Of a stretch of 64,000 bases of DNA, positions 21,119 through 33,700 are shown in pieces. The stretch is from contig NC_133392.1 of assembly GCF_047511655.1 (NCBI RefSeq), forward strand, positions 89,025,042 through 89,089,041, written 5' to 3'. The position numbers were made by a program, and so were the translations under genes. This DNA is from Castor canadensis. Its lineage: Eukaryota > Chordata > Mammalia > Rodentia > Castoridae. Within the stretch, counting starts at the first letter, position 1, and each line of letters starts with the position of its first letter. The notes under the pieces are model-generated. The model was not told the DNA's origin, searched no databases, and saw nothing but the letters and a program-made list of their open reading frames with translations.

Positions 21119-21341
21119 AAGCCAAGTGCCGGTGGCTCAGACCTATAATCCTAGCTACTTGGAAAAGCAGGAGGATATTGGATTGAAGCCAGCTTGGGCA
21201 GTTTGAGAGACTCCATCTCCAAAACAATCAGATAAAAGTGGACTGGAGGCATTGCTCAACTGGTAGAGCACAGGTAAAGCTCCTCTTTTGCAAGTGTGAA
21301 GCCTGAGTTCAAACCCCAGTCCTACCAAAAAAAAAAAAAAG
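21119..21341 (+). mobile_element. Composite SINE, abutting the previous one
   Basis: A two-part SINE with a short A tail, directly after the three-unit SINE. The 12-base 'gtcagactttta' at 20759-20770 recurs at 21342-21353 and so flanks the pair as a whole. Confidence 0.85.
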
Positions 21342-21354
21342 GTCAGACTTTTAT

Positions 21355-23570
21355 AGAACAATGGGTTAGTCATTGTATCTTGCTCTTGTATCTACTATTC
21401 CAGAGCCCTTCCTTTCCTAGCATAACTGCTTTTCCTTTCCATCTTATGCCCTGTATTTGGCATTTATTTATTCACTCTACTCACTTGCTTATGCATAAGC
21501 ATTGCATGCTAACCATATTTCAGTAACTATGGGAGGGATATAAAGAAATGAATAGGATGCAGTCCCTTCTTTGAGAACAGTCTAGCAGGGGAGACTGAAA
21601 AGGCAGACAACAGTACAGATGCTAAAGGCTTTCCTCTACTGTGGAATGAATGATTGGCTAGAAATATCCAAGGAGTCAAGAAGGCAGAAGGTGGGGTCTT
21701 GACTGAACAGTTGGAATTTGGCTTTCCCCTTTATTTCACTTTTCATGTTTATGTGCTTTGTCTTCCTGCCTACCACATGTATGGACTTAGTAAGTCTCTA
21801 AATTGTTGAATGAACGCTTTGAACAGCACTGTGGTTGTGATGAGAAAGAATCCATACTTAATTCTTACATAAATTTCAAAGCATCAGGCAGATGGTTGAT
21901 TGTTCCCATACTGGAATACTTATTAGTATAAAATAGTTCCTTCCTACATTGTCAGGGAAGAATTATGATGTAGTGAAGGCTAGTGACTCATCTAACTTCA
22001 TGTACCTGGTGTCAAAACCCTGAGCAGAGTGCGTTCCCTGGACCCCTGATTCCCAGTGCCCATCTTTGAAGCTCTCAACATCTGGACATGCTGATCTCTC
22101 TAAGAACAGCTGGAGTTAGACCAAAGAAGGAACAGACACACATTTCATCACAGTGGGTGAGAGGATCAGCCCACAGACGTGCATCCGCTGGAGAGATGCG
22201 AATGGCCTTTTAGGAGCTCACAATTCTGACAATTTCTTATTTTCTTAATGACGACAATTAGTTATCCACCTTGGTTTGACCCTGGGAAAACCTGTCAGGT
22301 GTTGTCCCACCCTTTAAAAAACAAAACAAAACAACCCACTTTGCTGCCAAAGAGAAAAAGACTGTGTTTTTCCATTGAATTCATAGAGGGGAAGCAGCTC
22401 TAAGAGGTTTAGAATCTGAACTTTCATAAAAGGCATCTTATCTTCCTGACTTTCTCATATGTCTTCATCTGTTCTATTGACTCTTTTTGATGGAATGTGC
22501 TAGCAGGCACCGCAAAGTGCTTTTTAATACTTTCGTAAACAGTTGAGAGAGAAACCTCATTATAGATAGAGTGAGAAGTGAAGTTGGACAGCTCATTTAT
22601 CTTACTCGAGATGAAGTAAGGGCTATTGTTCAATTAGGCTAAAATACAATCTCTCACATTTCCTTCCTAATGTCTTGTTTGGGAGCAGAGGTATGGGGGT
22701 GGGGAGTGAGCGGATGAGTAAGCTTCTGAAATATTGCCCAAAAAGGAGCATCAGAAAGGGACCAGGCTGGGGAGGGAAACCACCAACAGCTGCTCCTATG
22801 AAAGTCGCCTTGCATTGGTGTCTGCCTGCAGGAATCAGGGGCAGAGATAACTAAGGATCCACAGGGAGTGTGTGTGGGGAGCCCACCCCAGTACTTCCTC
22901 AGTCTGGCCTGGAACTTTCATTAGCATGCCTCAGAAATGAAAAGTGAAGAGGGCGATTGAGAATGGTTCCGGGTGGGGGCTTAAGGACTAGGAGGTGAAG
23001 AGTCAACCTGATCCAAACCTAGAATGTATGGAAATTGTGCACATGCTCTCATTCATTAGCCATTAATCATAGTGACGTTTTTGTTGATTTTTAATGGTAT
23101 GGAGAGAGAGAGGACCTGGGTGAGGTACAGAGGGTGGGCAGGATGGTAGTGGAAGAGGACAGAAATACAGTTGTCTTGCTGTCCAAAATTTGCACCTGGC
23201 TCTTTTTTAGTTTACTGTGCCAGTTAAAATAATATTTTAATTTTTTCCTTGCATATGAATATTTGTTCTCAAAGATGGAGTAAAATCTCATTTTTGCCTC
23301 TAGATTATTAATTTGGTAGAAGTCTGAGACCATTGTTAGGAGGTACCTTTTCCCCACTGTTTGAATCAAATCAAATTTTCCCTGAGATGTCTGGTACATT
23401 AACAACAACAACAAAAAAAGCCAGAAGGAAGGCCAAAGTTCTGACTCATTCGATGCTTTAGACCTTTTAGGTACAAACATTTCCTTCTGCCCTTTGCTAT
23501 TTATACAATATCTACACTGTAGTTCTAGTATTTGTAAACATTTATTCAGACGGAAAATAGGAATAATTTG
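21355..23570. other. Intergenic, mostly single-copy
   Basis: No supported gene. A probable L2 fragment lies near 21515-21600 ('agaaatgaataggatgcagt'). The short minus frames (22424-22633, 23091-23480) have no known similarity. Confidence 0.6.
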
Positions 23571-23575
23571 TTCAC

Positions 23576-23668
23576 CCTTTTCTTTTTGGACAGGGTCTTG
23601 CTTATGTAGCTCAGGCTAGCCTCAAATTTATCATCTCCAGCCTCTCTACCATGCCAAGCACCCATGGT
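23576..23668 (-). mobile_element. B1-like SINE monomer
   Basis: 'ggacagggtcttgcttatgt' and 'ctcaggctagcctcaaattt' are the reverse complement of a B1-type 7SL monomer. Confidence 0.7.
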
Positions 23669-23669
23669 G

Positions 23670-25045
23670 TTTTAATTTAATTTCTCTGATTAGGCTAATT
23701 AAAATAAGACTATTTCACTTCCTCAGATCTTCCTCCCTTTTAAAGGCTAACCAAGAGCTCCAGGATGACAGGACAGCAGTTTCCCTGTGAACTGGTTCAC
23801 AATGCAATGAAAACTACAAGCTGTCAGTACATCAAAACCTAAGTGTACCTGCTTGCCCCAGCAAGTTTGGAACTGTGTCCCAAGATGCCTCTCTCAAGCA
23901 CTCAGGAAAGAGGTAAAATGCTTCTGGAGAAACATCAATTACTTTGCTCATCATATATAAAAGAGCAGGATGGATTTGGTTTCTGGAATGCTACATAAAT
24001 AGTGTCTTGATATCAGAATAGATTTGTTTAGAGTTTTGCTCTATCAGAAAAGTGTCATGAAGTAATTCAAAGAAGCGATTGGGAAGTTCTTTACACAATT
24101 GTTAGATCTGAAGTGAGAATTCAACTTGGGTGCTTGTTGGGTATAGGTAGAGCTAGGCACAAAGCAGGCAAGAATCAGAGGGTAGAGCCGAGTGGCCAAC
24201 AACCAATGTTTCTTTCAGCCAGTTCAGATTTTAGGCAATTTTAGTCTTTCTCTAAGACCTTTGGCAGCCTGCATGATTGGGGAGATGGCTATAATAGCAC
24301 CATCGTAACTTCAAATTTTGAGTAGACACTTAGACCTTACCTATGCTCTGTGAGGCAGAAAGCCTAGCTTTTTCTTTTATTTAGTAGGTGACAACGCATA
24401 ATACATGTGACTGAATGCAGTTGACTGTTTGATATGTCCCACTGCTATAGACTGCAGCAAATACAGCATTGTTAATTAATAATTAATAATAATTAATTTT
24501 CCAGTAAGTCCCATAGGAAACCTTCATCAAACAGAAGGCTGGTTTCATAAAACAAAGCATAACTTGTCGTAAATATCCCTGCACTCACAAAGGGGTGTGT
24601 GGTCTGTGCTGGGGCAAGAGAAGTTACTCAGGCTTCTCCACAGCTGCATCAAATAACTTTAAGACCATCCAACTCCAAGTCCAGTTTCTGTGATCAGCAA
24701 CCCACCCTTAAATTACTAACACAGTTTTCCATACACGACTCTACCAGGAAGAAGATGTCCAAGCAAGCCGTTTTTTGATAGAAAGTCAATCTGGTTTGGA
24801 TGATTGGTTTACAATGAGAACTGGATTTGTCAAATTATATGGTAGATATTGTCTATGAATTGAATGATCTAAGTTAAATGGCTCTAAAATTTTTATAAGA
24901 AATATATTCAGAGCCCAAATGCACCACAGAATATGTTGGAAATTAGACTTATAATTAGAATTTTTAGATGTCATTTGAAAATTCTCTAGGATGCAAATAG
25001 ATTTTTTTTCAAAAAATGTTAAGGGATATGCAAGAGAATGTGAAG
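23670..25045. other. Intergenic, single-copy
   Basis: No repeat or gene recognised with confidence. A short AATTA-type tandem run lies at about 24470-24497. Confidence 0.55.
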
Positions 25046-25054
25046 ATAGCTGCT

Positions 25055-25225
25055 TTGTAGTCCTAGCTACTCAGTAGTCAGAGATCAGGAGGATCACAGT
25101 TCAAAGCCAGCCCAGATAAATACTTTGAGAAATCCTATCTTGAAAAACCCATTGCAGAAAAGGTCTGGTGGAGTGGCTCAAGGTGTAGGCCCTGAGTTCA
25201 AACCCCGGTACTGAAAAAAAATTTA
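25055..25225 (+). mobile_element. Composite SINE
   Basis: Two-part unit lacking its first bases. The tRNA-like part is the short form in which the A box runs directly into 'gtgtaggccctgagttcaaa', as also seen at 39475-39645. Confidence 0.85.
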
Positions 25226-25254
25226 AGAAAAAGAATTGGCAGGTGTTTCTTCAA

Positions 25255-25314
<60 letters not shown>

Positions 25315-25350
25315 AAGAAAGGAAGGAAGGAAGGAAGGAAGGAAGAAAAG
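25255..25350. repeat. (GA)n then (GGAA)n microsatellite
   Basis: About 26 GA units followed by six or so GGAA units. The Ser/Leu-rich minus frames here come from the repeat. Confidence 0.95.
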
Positions 25351-25489
25351 AATAGATATGCATCTCTTCCAGACTTGAGCATGTAATGGCTGGTGTGAGA
25401 ACTTCTAGAATTCTCATTCCTTCTACATGGCAAGGTTGGAATATGATTTCTCTCAGTCTGAAACCTGGAGTGAGGAGATTTGGACCAGG

Positions 25490-25612
25490 GCTGCTTGCCA
25501 ACCTGTGGTGAACATGTAGCATGAGCAAGACATAAACTTTTCTTGTGTTGAGCAGTTGAGGATTAGAGATTACTTATTGTCACAGCAAAACATAAGCTAC
25601 TCTGATTGACAG
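25490..25612 (+). mobile_element. MLT1-type LTR, 3' end
   Basis: 'gattacttattgtcacagca' followed by 'cataagctactctgattgac' resembles the 3' end of MLT1-class MaLR LTRs. Confidence 0.45.
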
Positions 25613-25884
25613 AGGGGTGGTACTGGTGAAGGGTGAACTACTCTTTTACCTTACTAAACTGGGAAGGGAACATAGGTGTCATTTGGTTTTTAGCACATAG
25701 CATAGAGAAAGCTGTAGGCCAGTGAGTGAGATCTATGCAATGAAGGGAATGTGAACTGAGAGTCCAGCTAGTTCCATTACCCGATAACACTAGATCCAGA
25801 AAAATCACACACATGGGAGTTTATCTCTCCCCTCTTCTACACTCCCAATTACTTGCCTGGGATAGTTGCTGAGCCAGCTGCCTT

Positions 25885-26345
25885 CCTTCTTGTGTTAAGC
25901 AGAGTAATGGCCCCTAAACATCCCATGCCTAATCCACCCTGTGAGTACACTATCTTATCATTGCAGAAGCAGTTTTGCAGATATCATTAAGGATTTGAGA
26001 TGGGGAGATTATACTGGATTGTCCAGGGCCCAATCTAGCCACAAGTTCTTTAAAATGAAACTATAGATGACAACATGAAAAGGATTCAGCCCACTGTTGC
26101 TGGTTTTAGAGATGAAGGGGGAAGAAAACCAAGGAATGCAGGCAATCTCTAAAACTTGGAAAAGGCAAGGAAATCGATTCCTCCTTTACAGTCTCCAGAA
26201 AGGAGTGCAGCCCTGGCGGAGTTTACTATTCTAGCCCACTAAGGCCCATGTCAGACTTCTGGTCTACAAAACTATAGGACAAAAAGGTATTTGTTAAGCT
26301 AACAAGTTTGCTACCATTCATTGTAGCAGCAGTTGAAAATGAACA
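25885..26345 (+). mobile_element. MLT1-type MaLR LTR
   Basis: Landmarks in order: 'gcagagtaatggcccctaaa', 'cagatatcattaaggatttg', 'ggattgtccagggcccaatc', and the terminal 'ttgtagcagcagttgaaaa'. This is a nearly complete MLT1-like LTR with ordinary old divergence. Confidence 0.75.
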
Positions 26346-26589
26346 CACCTTCCTACTCATACACAGAACATTCCTTAGGCTTTCTTCCTTGTATTCAGAT
26401 TTCCATCATCCCCTCTGTTTGAAAGCCTTCCAATCCTGTTGATAATCCCATTCCTCAACGCTCAGCTCAGATCCACCTCCACAGGGTGCCGTCCCAAGTA
26501 CCCCCTGCTGCAGGCAGTTCTTCTCTGGCCAGCTCTTGTGTTTCTCTATAGCTTTGAACTTCCAATCTAGTACAGAATCTTTGTTTTCT

Positions 26590-26645
26590 TTTCTTTTCCT
26601 TCCCCTTACCATCCCTCCCTCTCTCCCTCTCTTTCTTTCTTTCCG
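26590..26645. repeat. CT-rich low-complexity tract
   Basis: Mixed CCT/CTTT runs just before a SINE. Confidence 0.8.
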
Positions 26646-26664
26646 AAGTTCAATTGGAATTTAA

Positions 26665-26772
26665 AAGTGGTTTTTTTTTTTTTTTTTTGGCAGTACTGAG
26701 GTTTGAACTCAGGGCCTTGTGCTTGATAGGCAGGTGCTCTACGCTCTCACTTGGGCCATTCTCCCAGCCCTT
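26665..26772 (-). mobile_element. tRNA-like SINE
   Basis: T tail, then reversed B box 'tttgaactcagggcc' and a diverged A-box side. Confidence 0.85.
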
Positions 26773-26886
26773 AGTGTAGAATTTCTTACCATCTTGTCTG
26801 ATTTCTACTATGTTGATAGGTGCATAAAGTCTGATATATGTAACTCACATTTAACTGACACATTCTAATTATAAAACAACACTTCC

Positions 26887-27125
26887 ACTGGGCGCCAGTG
26901 ACTCATGCCTGCAATCCTAGCTACTTAGGAGGCACAGATCAGAAGGATTGTGGTTCAAAACCAGCTAGGGCATATAGTTCATGAGACCCTATCTTGAAAA
27001 TACCCAACACAAAAAAAAGGGCTGGTGGAGTGGCTTAAGTGGTAGGGTGCCTGCATAGCAAGTGTGAGGACCTGAGTTCAAACCCCAGTATCATCACCAA
27101 AAAAATAAATAAATAAATAAATAAA
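26887..27125 (+). mobile_element. Composite SINE with AAAT tail
   Basis: Complete two-part unit, starting 'actgggcgccagtgactcat' and ending in (AAAT)n. 'caacactt' occurs on both sides as a short target duplication. Confidence 0.9.
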
Positions 27126-27129
27126 AGGA

Positions 27130-28200
27130 AAAAGCAACACTTGAAGGAAACAGTGTGTGTGTCTGTTTTAACTAAGCAGCCATTACAGCTGGCAGAGCAC
27201 ATCTAAAAGGGCAATCAGAAAACAATAGCATTATTTAGTACTCAGCATCCAGAACTTTCTAGTTATTTTCCCCCTAAAACTTTGAGCTAGCCTTGAAATC
27301 CTCCACAATGGACACTGGCGGTTGCACACCCAGCGCCCATTCCTTCCCTCTTAGCTAAGAGAATCCTGATTTTCTTTTCAGATATCTACTTTTGCCTCAT
27401 AAATCTAAGGACTGCATCCTCAGCTTCTACTATAGATCCTGTAGGTCTGAGCTAATTATGGTAGTCCCATTCCCCCTTCTAGTGACTGATTTAGAAATGG
27501 CCAGAGAAAGCTGCAACAGAAGTCTTATAGAAAGACCACAGATGGAACCAAATTTTTAAGGGCAGAGAGGAAATTCTCCTTAGGGCAATGACCATACATT
27601 AGATAAAAGCAGATTTTTTTTTATTATGTTAAGTCAGTGAGGTCAACAAGGATCTTAATTTACTTCTCATGCTTTGCTTAGACAAGATAATGCATTTAGT
27701 ACTAATTTGGTAGTCCCAAACGCTTGGCCGCCTCTCAAAGAGCTTTTGATTTGGAGAAAGGATAGGCGAGGCGTTCCCAGCCAGCCTTATCAGTACCAGA
27801 CAGTATTTAGACTGCAGCCTCAATTGTGAGTGTGCCCTTTTGTGAAACTTTAAAAGGCTAGATCTGCTTACAAAGCCATTAACTGTGGGGTCTCACAAGT
27901 CACCTTCCAGGGGTGACTGAGCATCCCTCCCTAAGTGCTCACCAGTCAGTAAGCAGGAGCCTTCCCTGCTTCACCATTTCCAACCCAAGGCATTTAATAC
28001 AGCAGGAAGAGTCAACACCACCTGCATGATAGGATGGCTGGAGGAGGCGACTTAGAGGAATAGGATTTTTCCATCCATACATTTGCTCAAGAACTCGGTT
28101 TTTCTCATTAAGGATTCTTTGTCTGAATCAAAGTACACAGAAATTAATTTGAGTGACTATTTTCTCAATCCTTCTAATGTACGTATCCAGTGTCATTTTT
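27130..28200. other. Intergenic, single-copy
   Basis: No gene or recognised repeat. A short minus frame (27629-27823) has no known similarity. Confidence 0.55.
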
Positions 28201-28205
28201 TCCTC

Positions 28206-28286
28206 TTTTTCTGGTACCTGGGATTGAACCTGGGGCCTTGAGCATGGTAGGCAAGTGCTCTTCCACTGAGCTTCATCCTTAGCCCT
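28206..28286 (-). mobile_element. tRNA-like SINE, older type
   Basis: 'gggattgaacctggggcctt' and 'caagtgctcttccactgagc' match the reversed tRNA-like unit with 'attgaacc' rather than 'tttgaact', closer to the general rodent ID/tRNA-Ala SINE pattern. Confidence 0.7.
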
Positions 28287-28344
28287 ACTGGTGCCATTCT
28301 TGATGAATAGGAAAGAAGTGAAAGATGGGTCATTCGGAATTCCA

Positions 28345-28500
28345 GCTCATTTATTATAATAAGTTCCAGTTCATTTATTCAGTATATTTATTGAATGCTT
28401 ATTATATTCCAGGTACTCTTATAAGTATCGGTGAGCAAATGGAGTCTTGACTTTCATAGAGAATTCAGAATTCAGACAGACTTAGAATAAATAATAACAA
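28345..28500 (+). repeat. L2 fragment
   Basis: 'tttattgaatgcttattata' followed by 'ttccaggtactcttataagt' is the L2 3'-end pattern. Confidence 0.5.
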
Positions 28501-30855
28501 TGCACATGTGAGATTCCTGGGTACTGAGGAAAAGTTGGATTCTACCCAGTAGAAGGGGAGGCTATTTAGCACGGTATGGGAAGGCCAGGCCATACAAACA
28601 TGGATCTCGGACCTGGCTCTATGCTCCTTCCCCAAATGAGAAGGACTAAAAGGACGGGCTTTCCTCAGATCTGACTACTGAGTCTTGCAATCCCTATGCT
28701 CATGACTTTTTGTCTGTACCATGGTCAGGGTGTGCTTCTAGTAACAGTGTCCTGGAATCACATGTCACCTAGGATGGGACTGGGAATTTGGTGACAAATC
28801 TGGGAATATTGACCCTCTGGAAAGGTGGACACTCACCTATATGGTGTGACCAGGGCCCTGAAGGGTCCTTTGGCCCACAGGTTCTTGTTCTAAGAGCTTT
28901 TGAAGGCATTCAAATGCCACCCTTCCCCATTCCTTTGACTTGAGGTGTTAACTTCCCAAACTTTGTATTTATACCCATTTACTGTCTCAATACTTTTTTC
29001 ATGACTCTTTTAAGCCAAAAGAAATCTCTAACAGTTGTTTTTGTTAAGTAGGTAAGTCCAAATAACTTAATAGTAGTAATTTGTGCACAGTCTGACAGAT
29101 GTCTCTGTGTTTCCATTGAAAATTTAAAAATATCCCACAGTGTCCTTGTGAGTTCACTGTGGAATGCGCAGCATGTGTTTGTCAGTGTGGGCTTAAGGCA
29201 TAGAAAGGGCTATTACGATATAAATGGTCCTTAACAGGGATAATTCATTACCAACTTTGAATGCCAGATGCATCCATCTGGTTTGTTGGAGAGTGGGCTG
29301 AGCCTAAGGAGATGGGAAATCGGGAGATTAAGTTCTGATGCAGGGAAAGGAGGTAAATGGCAGGTTACGAAGTGCTGTCAGAGAGACCCTTGAGGGGAAA
29401 AGGCTGCCTTCCAGGAGGAGAAAGAAGTCTCCTAGGCCTGCATGGGGACACTGGGATCCACAGTGAGTGAAGGAAAGAGGGTAGTGATCAAGTGAAATAC
29501 AAGTTATCTCTCCTCTGGAGGGTTTGTAGCCCACAGTGTGTTCAAAGTTGAGTGAGCCTCCCCCGAGTATGAGAGGCCATACTGAAGGGTTTGCTCACTC
29601 TCTTTAGGTGGACTAACTCTGATGTTCTTAAATGCTCAGCCCCCACTCATTCCACCCTTGGCTTTGCCCACCTGTCCCAACTCCTATGTATGCTTCCAGG
29701 ACAGGTAGGACCAACCACACTGGCATTTCCTTCACTTTGTTCTTAGAAACATTTACCAGACTCTGCCTTGATCCAGGTCCTCAGGTGCTATGGATAAATG
29801 AATAGTTTTTGCTCTTATGAGCATAGGGCCCCAGCACCTACCTGGAAGACCTTTGTCTCCTTCCTGTCTCTCTTTCTCTTGGCTTGAGGATATTCAGTTT
29901 CATTAGGCTTTAGGAAGATACGGACTCTTCACTAGCTCTGTTCCACATATTGTCTTTGTACTTTGACAGTTAATTTCCTTGAGTATTAAATTTAGGTAGA
30001 AACTGAGAACTATTTTAATTCCAAAGAAAAAAATGACAATGGCTATAAGATGTACCTAAATTTATATATCTCTAAGAAGGAAAAAGAGCTGCCAAATATA
30101 GTTATAAGGTATTGATCAAAATATATGCCTTGATTTTTGAAATGTTAAAGTATGTTAAAGTGTATTTAGAATGGATAAAATGTGGTAACACTGAGGAGGC
30201 ATCTATTGTGGTTAGTTACAATTTGTTACCTCAGTTAACCCTTACCTTCTGCAGTCATCTCTAGTGTCTCTAAGACATATCTAAAATTTTGCTATATCAC
30301 CAAGAGATTATTCTCTTAGTTTATGTCTCTCTGAAAGCAGAGCCCAATTCAAGGACTTACAAAGGAATTCAGTTACTTGTGAGGTGATCCCAGGAAGCAG
30401 GTGTGAAGGGACCAGAAGTGAAACGTTAATCAAGGATGCATTATGGGAGTTAGATTACCAGGGCTAGACTCTGCAGGGACCATGAAAGCCTACAGGATGG
30501 TTTCCAGAATTATCTGTCCATAGGATAGAAGGTTGGGGCATTTGTCCAATGGCTCCCATCTTCTTTTGATTGAAAGTTGTCCCTAGGGGTTTTAATTACT
30601 CCCTCCTCCTGGTTGAACCAGTGTGTAGACTGAGTGGGTTCCTGCAGATTTGGAGAAAGTCCTGAGATGGAAGAACAAGGCAAGGTACATTTGAGATTAC
30701 ACTTCATCACAGCTAAAGCTGAGGGTGAGTGGAGGTGATTGGGGTGACAAAGGCCTATGAAAACACAGATGAGTCTGAGACTTCTCTTTGTGCTCAGGCT
30801 AGTTACTGAGATATATTTTTACTACTTGACCAAGTCCAAGCTTGTGCAGAGATAC
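28500..30855. other. Intergenic, mostly single-copy
   Basis: No supported gene. The stretch at about 30320-30660 ('aaagcagagcccaattcaag', 'gaggtgatcccaggaagcag') looks like an old LTR but I cannot name it. Small minus frames at 29328-29534 and 30510-30710 are unremarkable. Confidence 0.5.
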
Positions 30856-30859
30856 CGCA

Positions 30860-31078
30860 TGAAGTGGCCCTGAGTCTCTCTATATAAGGACGGATGCCTA
30901 GCCCACCCCCCAGCTTCTACAGCCTGACCACAACATCATGCTGAACCAGAACTGCCCAGTCAAGCTCTTCCCAAGTTCCTGAGCCTCGGAAACCTTGCGA
31001 GCTAATAAAGTAATTGTTCTTTTAAGCCACTAAATTTTGGCATCACTTGCCATGTAGCAATAGATAATCAGACACTAT
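30860..31078 (+). mobile_element. MLT1-type LTR, 3' part
   Basis: 'gcgagctaataaagtaattg' then 'ttttaagccactaaattttg' and 'tagcaatagataatcagaca' is the characteristic 3' end of MLT1 LTRs. Confidence 0.7.
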
Positions 31079-31079
31079 G

Positions 31080-31695
31080 CCTCATTCTCTCAGATCAATC
31101 CTAACCACAGGCAGAAAGTGACTTAAGTAACTGTAGCCTGTCACTGGGTAGTGACTGAGAGTCTAGCCCTGTAGAGTCAAAGCTCCTTGAAAGAAGGGCT
31201 CTATGTTGTCTCTGTAGTAGTTATAGCCTCATCTCCCAGCAGACTACTAGATATATTTCATTCTACAAATCTGATGGAAGAGAAAAGTTGAAACATATAA
31301 ACAAATTGTGGGTCAATGAAGGAAAATAACCAAGTGCATTTAGAAAGAATGAACACAGGGACAGGTATAATTTAGATGAGAGGAGAGTTAAGGCAGGGAG
31401 CTTGGAGACAGTGACATTTAGCTTCAGAATGGAAGAATGAGAAAGCATTAGGATTGGGAAGAATATAGGCAAGTATATTTTAGGTCAAGGAAACAATATT
31501 TGTGGAAGCCATGAGCCAGAAAGAACTGTTGAAGTGTAATATGATGGATAAATGTGTGTTTGCCTGTGTGCTCCAGGCTGTAGGTATGCTCCAGGTCTGC
31601 TCCACTTGTCCCTCATCCTGTTTGAACAAGTGCTTTGGCAGAAGCCCAAAAGGACAAGTCCAACTGTGTCTCTGCTTAGCATGCCTGCTGCTGCT
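31080..31695. other. Intergenic, single-copy
   Basis: Nothing recognised. The plus frame beginning at 31502 is a chance frame that runs into the LTR and L1. Confidence 0.5.
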
Positions 31696-31696
31696 A

Positions 31697-31762
31697 TGGT
31701 TTGAATGTTGTTCATGTGCTGGATTCTTGGTCTCCAATGTAATGACATTGAAAGGTGGTGGG
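31697..31762 (+). mobile_element. MaLR LTR, 5' part
   Basis: 'tgctatggtttgaatgttgt' is a MaLR LTR start. The LTR is cut at 'gaaaggtggtggg' (31750-31762), which is duplicated at 33410-33422 around an L1. Confidence 0.75.
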
Positions 31763-33409
31763 TCCGCCTTATTTTTGACAAAGGTGACAAAAACATACGA
31801 TGGAGAAAAGACAGCCTCTTCAACAAATGTTGCTGGGAAAATTGGATATCTGCCTGCAAAAAACTGAAACTAGATCCATGCCTATCACCCTGTACTAGTA
31901 TCAACTCAAAATGGATCAAGGACCTTAATATCAGACCCAAAACTGTGAGCTAGTACAGAAAAGAGCAGGAAACACTCTGGAACTAATAGGGATAGGCAAG
32001 GACTTCCTCAATAGAACCACAATGGCTCAGCAACTAAGACAAAAGATGGACAAATGGGACTATATAAAATTAAAAAGCTTCTGCACAACAAAAGAAATGG
32101 TCTCTAAACTGAAGAGACCACCTACAGAGGGGGAGAAAATATTTGCCAGCTCTGTATCAGACAAAGGACTGATAACCAGAATATACAGGGAGCTCAAAAA
32201 ACTAAACTCCCCCAAAATCAATGAACCAATAAAGAAATGGGCAACTGAACTCAACAGAACTTTTCAAAAGAAGAAATCCAAATGGCCAAAAACACATGAA
32301 AAAATGCTCACCATCACTGGCCATAAAGGAAATGCAAATCAAAACCACACTAAGAGTCTACCTCACCCCTGTTCAAATAGCTATCATCAAAAACACCACC
32401 CACAACAAATGTTGGCAAGGATGTGGGGAGAAAGGAACCATCATACACTGCTGGTGGGAATACAAGCTAGTATCACCACTCTGGAAAACAATATGGAGGC
32501 TTTTTAAAAAACTAAACATAGATCTGCCATATGATCCAGCAATCCCACTCCTGGGGATATACTCAAAGGAATGAGACTCAGGTTGCTCCAGAGGCACCTG
32601 CGCACCCATGTTTATTGCAGCACTATTCACAATAGCCAAGATGCCCCACTACTGATGAATGGATTAAAAAAAAGTGGTATTTATAAACAATGGAATTTTA
32701 CTCAGCCATGAAGAAGAATGAAATCTTATCATTTGCAAGTAAATGGATGGAACTGGAGAACATCATCTTAAGCGAAGTTAGCCAGGCTCAGAAGGCCAAA
32801 AATTGTATGTTCTCCTTCATATGTGGACTTTAGATGTAAAACAAATGCAGTAATATTAATAGACATGGGTCACACGCTAAGGGAGGACACATACAGGAGG
32901 AACAGGGAAAGGCAGGAAACCCAAAACTTGAAAGTGTTTGATGTGCCCACTCCAGGGGAACTAATAATATAATAACCTTAAAACGACAGAAGTCTGTAAG
33001 GGAAGGTGACTGGAAGTAGTGAGGAGGTCAGGTAGAGATGAATCAATTCTGGTTGTAATACACATGTGCATGGAAGCAATGCTAGGAATCTCTCTGCATA
33101 GATATCGTTATCTCAACTAGCAAAAATGCTGTGTCTTTCTTATTATTGCTTATGTCTTCTCTTCAACAACATTGGAGAAGAGGGCAGAACAGATTCTTCC
33201 TGGAAGTGAGGGGGGTGGTGGGGAGAGAGAGGGGGTGGGGAGCAAGGGGAGAGAAATGGACCAAACAATGTATGCACATATGAATAAATGATTAAAGAAA
33301 AAATTTTTTAAAAAGCAAAAAAAATTTCTTTAGAACAAAGGACTTCTGCATAAAAAAAATAAACAGCAAAAATCATTGTTATGGTTGAAAAAATAAAAAA
33401 GAAAAGAAA
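31763..33409 (+). mobile_element. 5'-truncated LINE-1 inside a MaLR LTR
   Basis: The insert starts in the C-terminal third of ORF2 ('ttatttttgacaaaggtgac') and carries the Cys-rich region near 32410, the conserved '[10 protein letters not shown]' near 32540, and a 3'UTR with a G-rich tract (33208-33255), 'cacatatgaataaatgatta' and an A-rich tail. Stops and frameshifts break the frame (for example 'aactgtgagctagtac' near 31940), leaving three overlapping partial frames between 31705 and 32574. It is more diverged than the copies at 7-13 kb. It cannot make protein. Confidence 0.9.
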
Positions 33410-33700
33410 GAAAGGTGGTGGGACCTTTAAGAGATGTGACCAAGTGGGAGGTGACTGGGTCATCTGTAAGGGATTAATGTTGGTCTTGAAGAGTGGGTTA
33501 GGTCTCCCAAGAGTAGATTAGGTCTTGTGAGAGCAGGTAGCTATAAAAGAGAGAGGCTGAGAGGCTATTTCCTGGTTTCTTGCTTTCTCTTTCACCATGA
33601 AATGGCATCTGCCAAGAGACCCTTACCAGAAGACAAAGCTGGTGGTATGCTTTTGGACCTCCTGAACTGTGTGCTAAATAAACCTCTTTAAAAATATAAA
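33410..33700 (+). mobile_element. MaLR LTR, 3' part
   Basis: Resumes exactly at the duplicated target 'gaaaggtggtggg' and continues 'acctttaagagatgtgacca' to an end near 'gtgctaaataaacctcttta'. Together with 31697-31762 it makes a typical solo-type LTR of about 345 bases. Confidence 0.75.
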
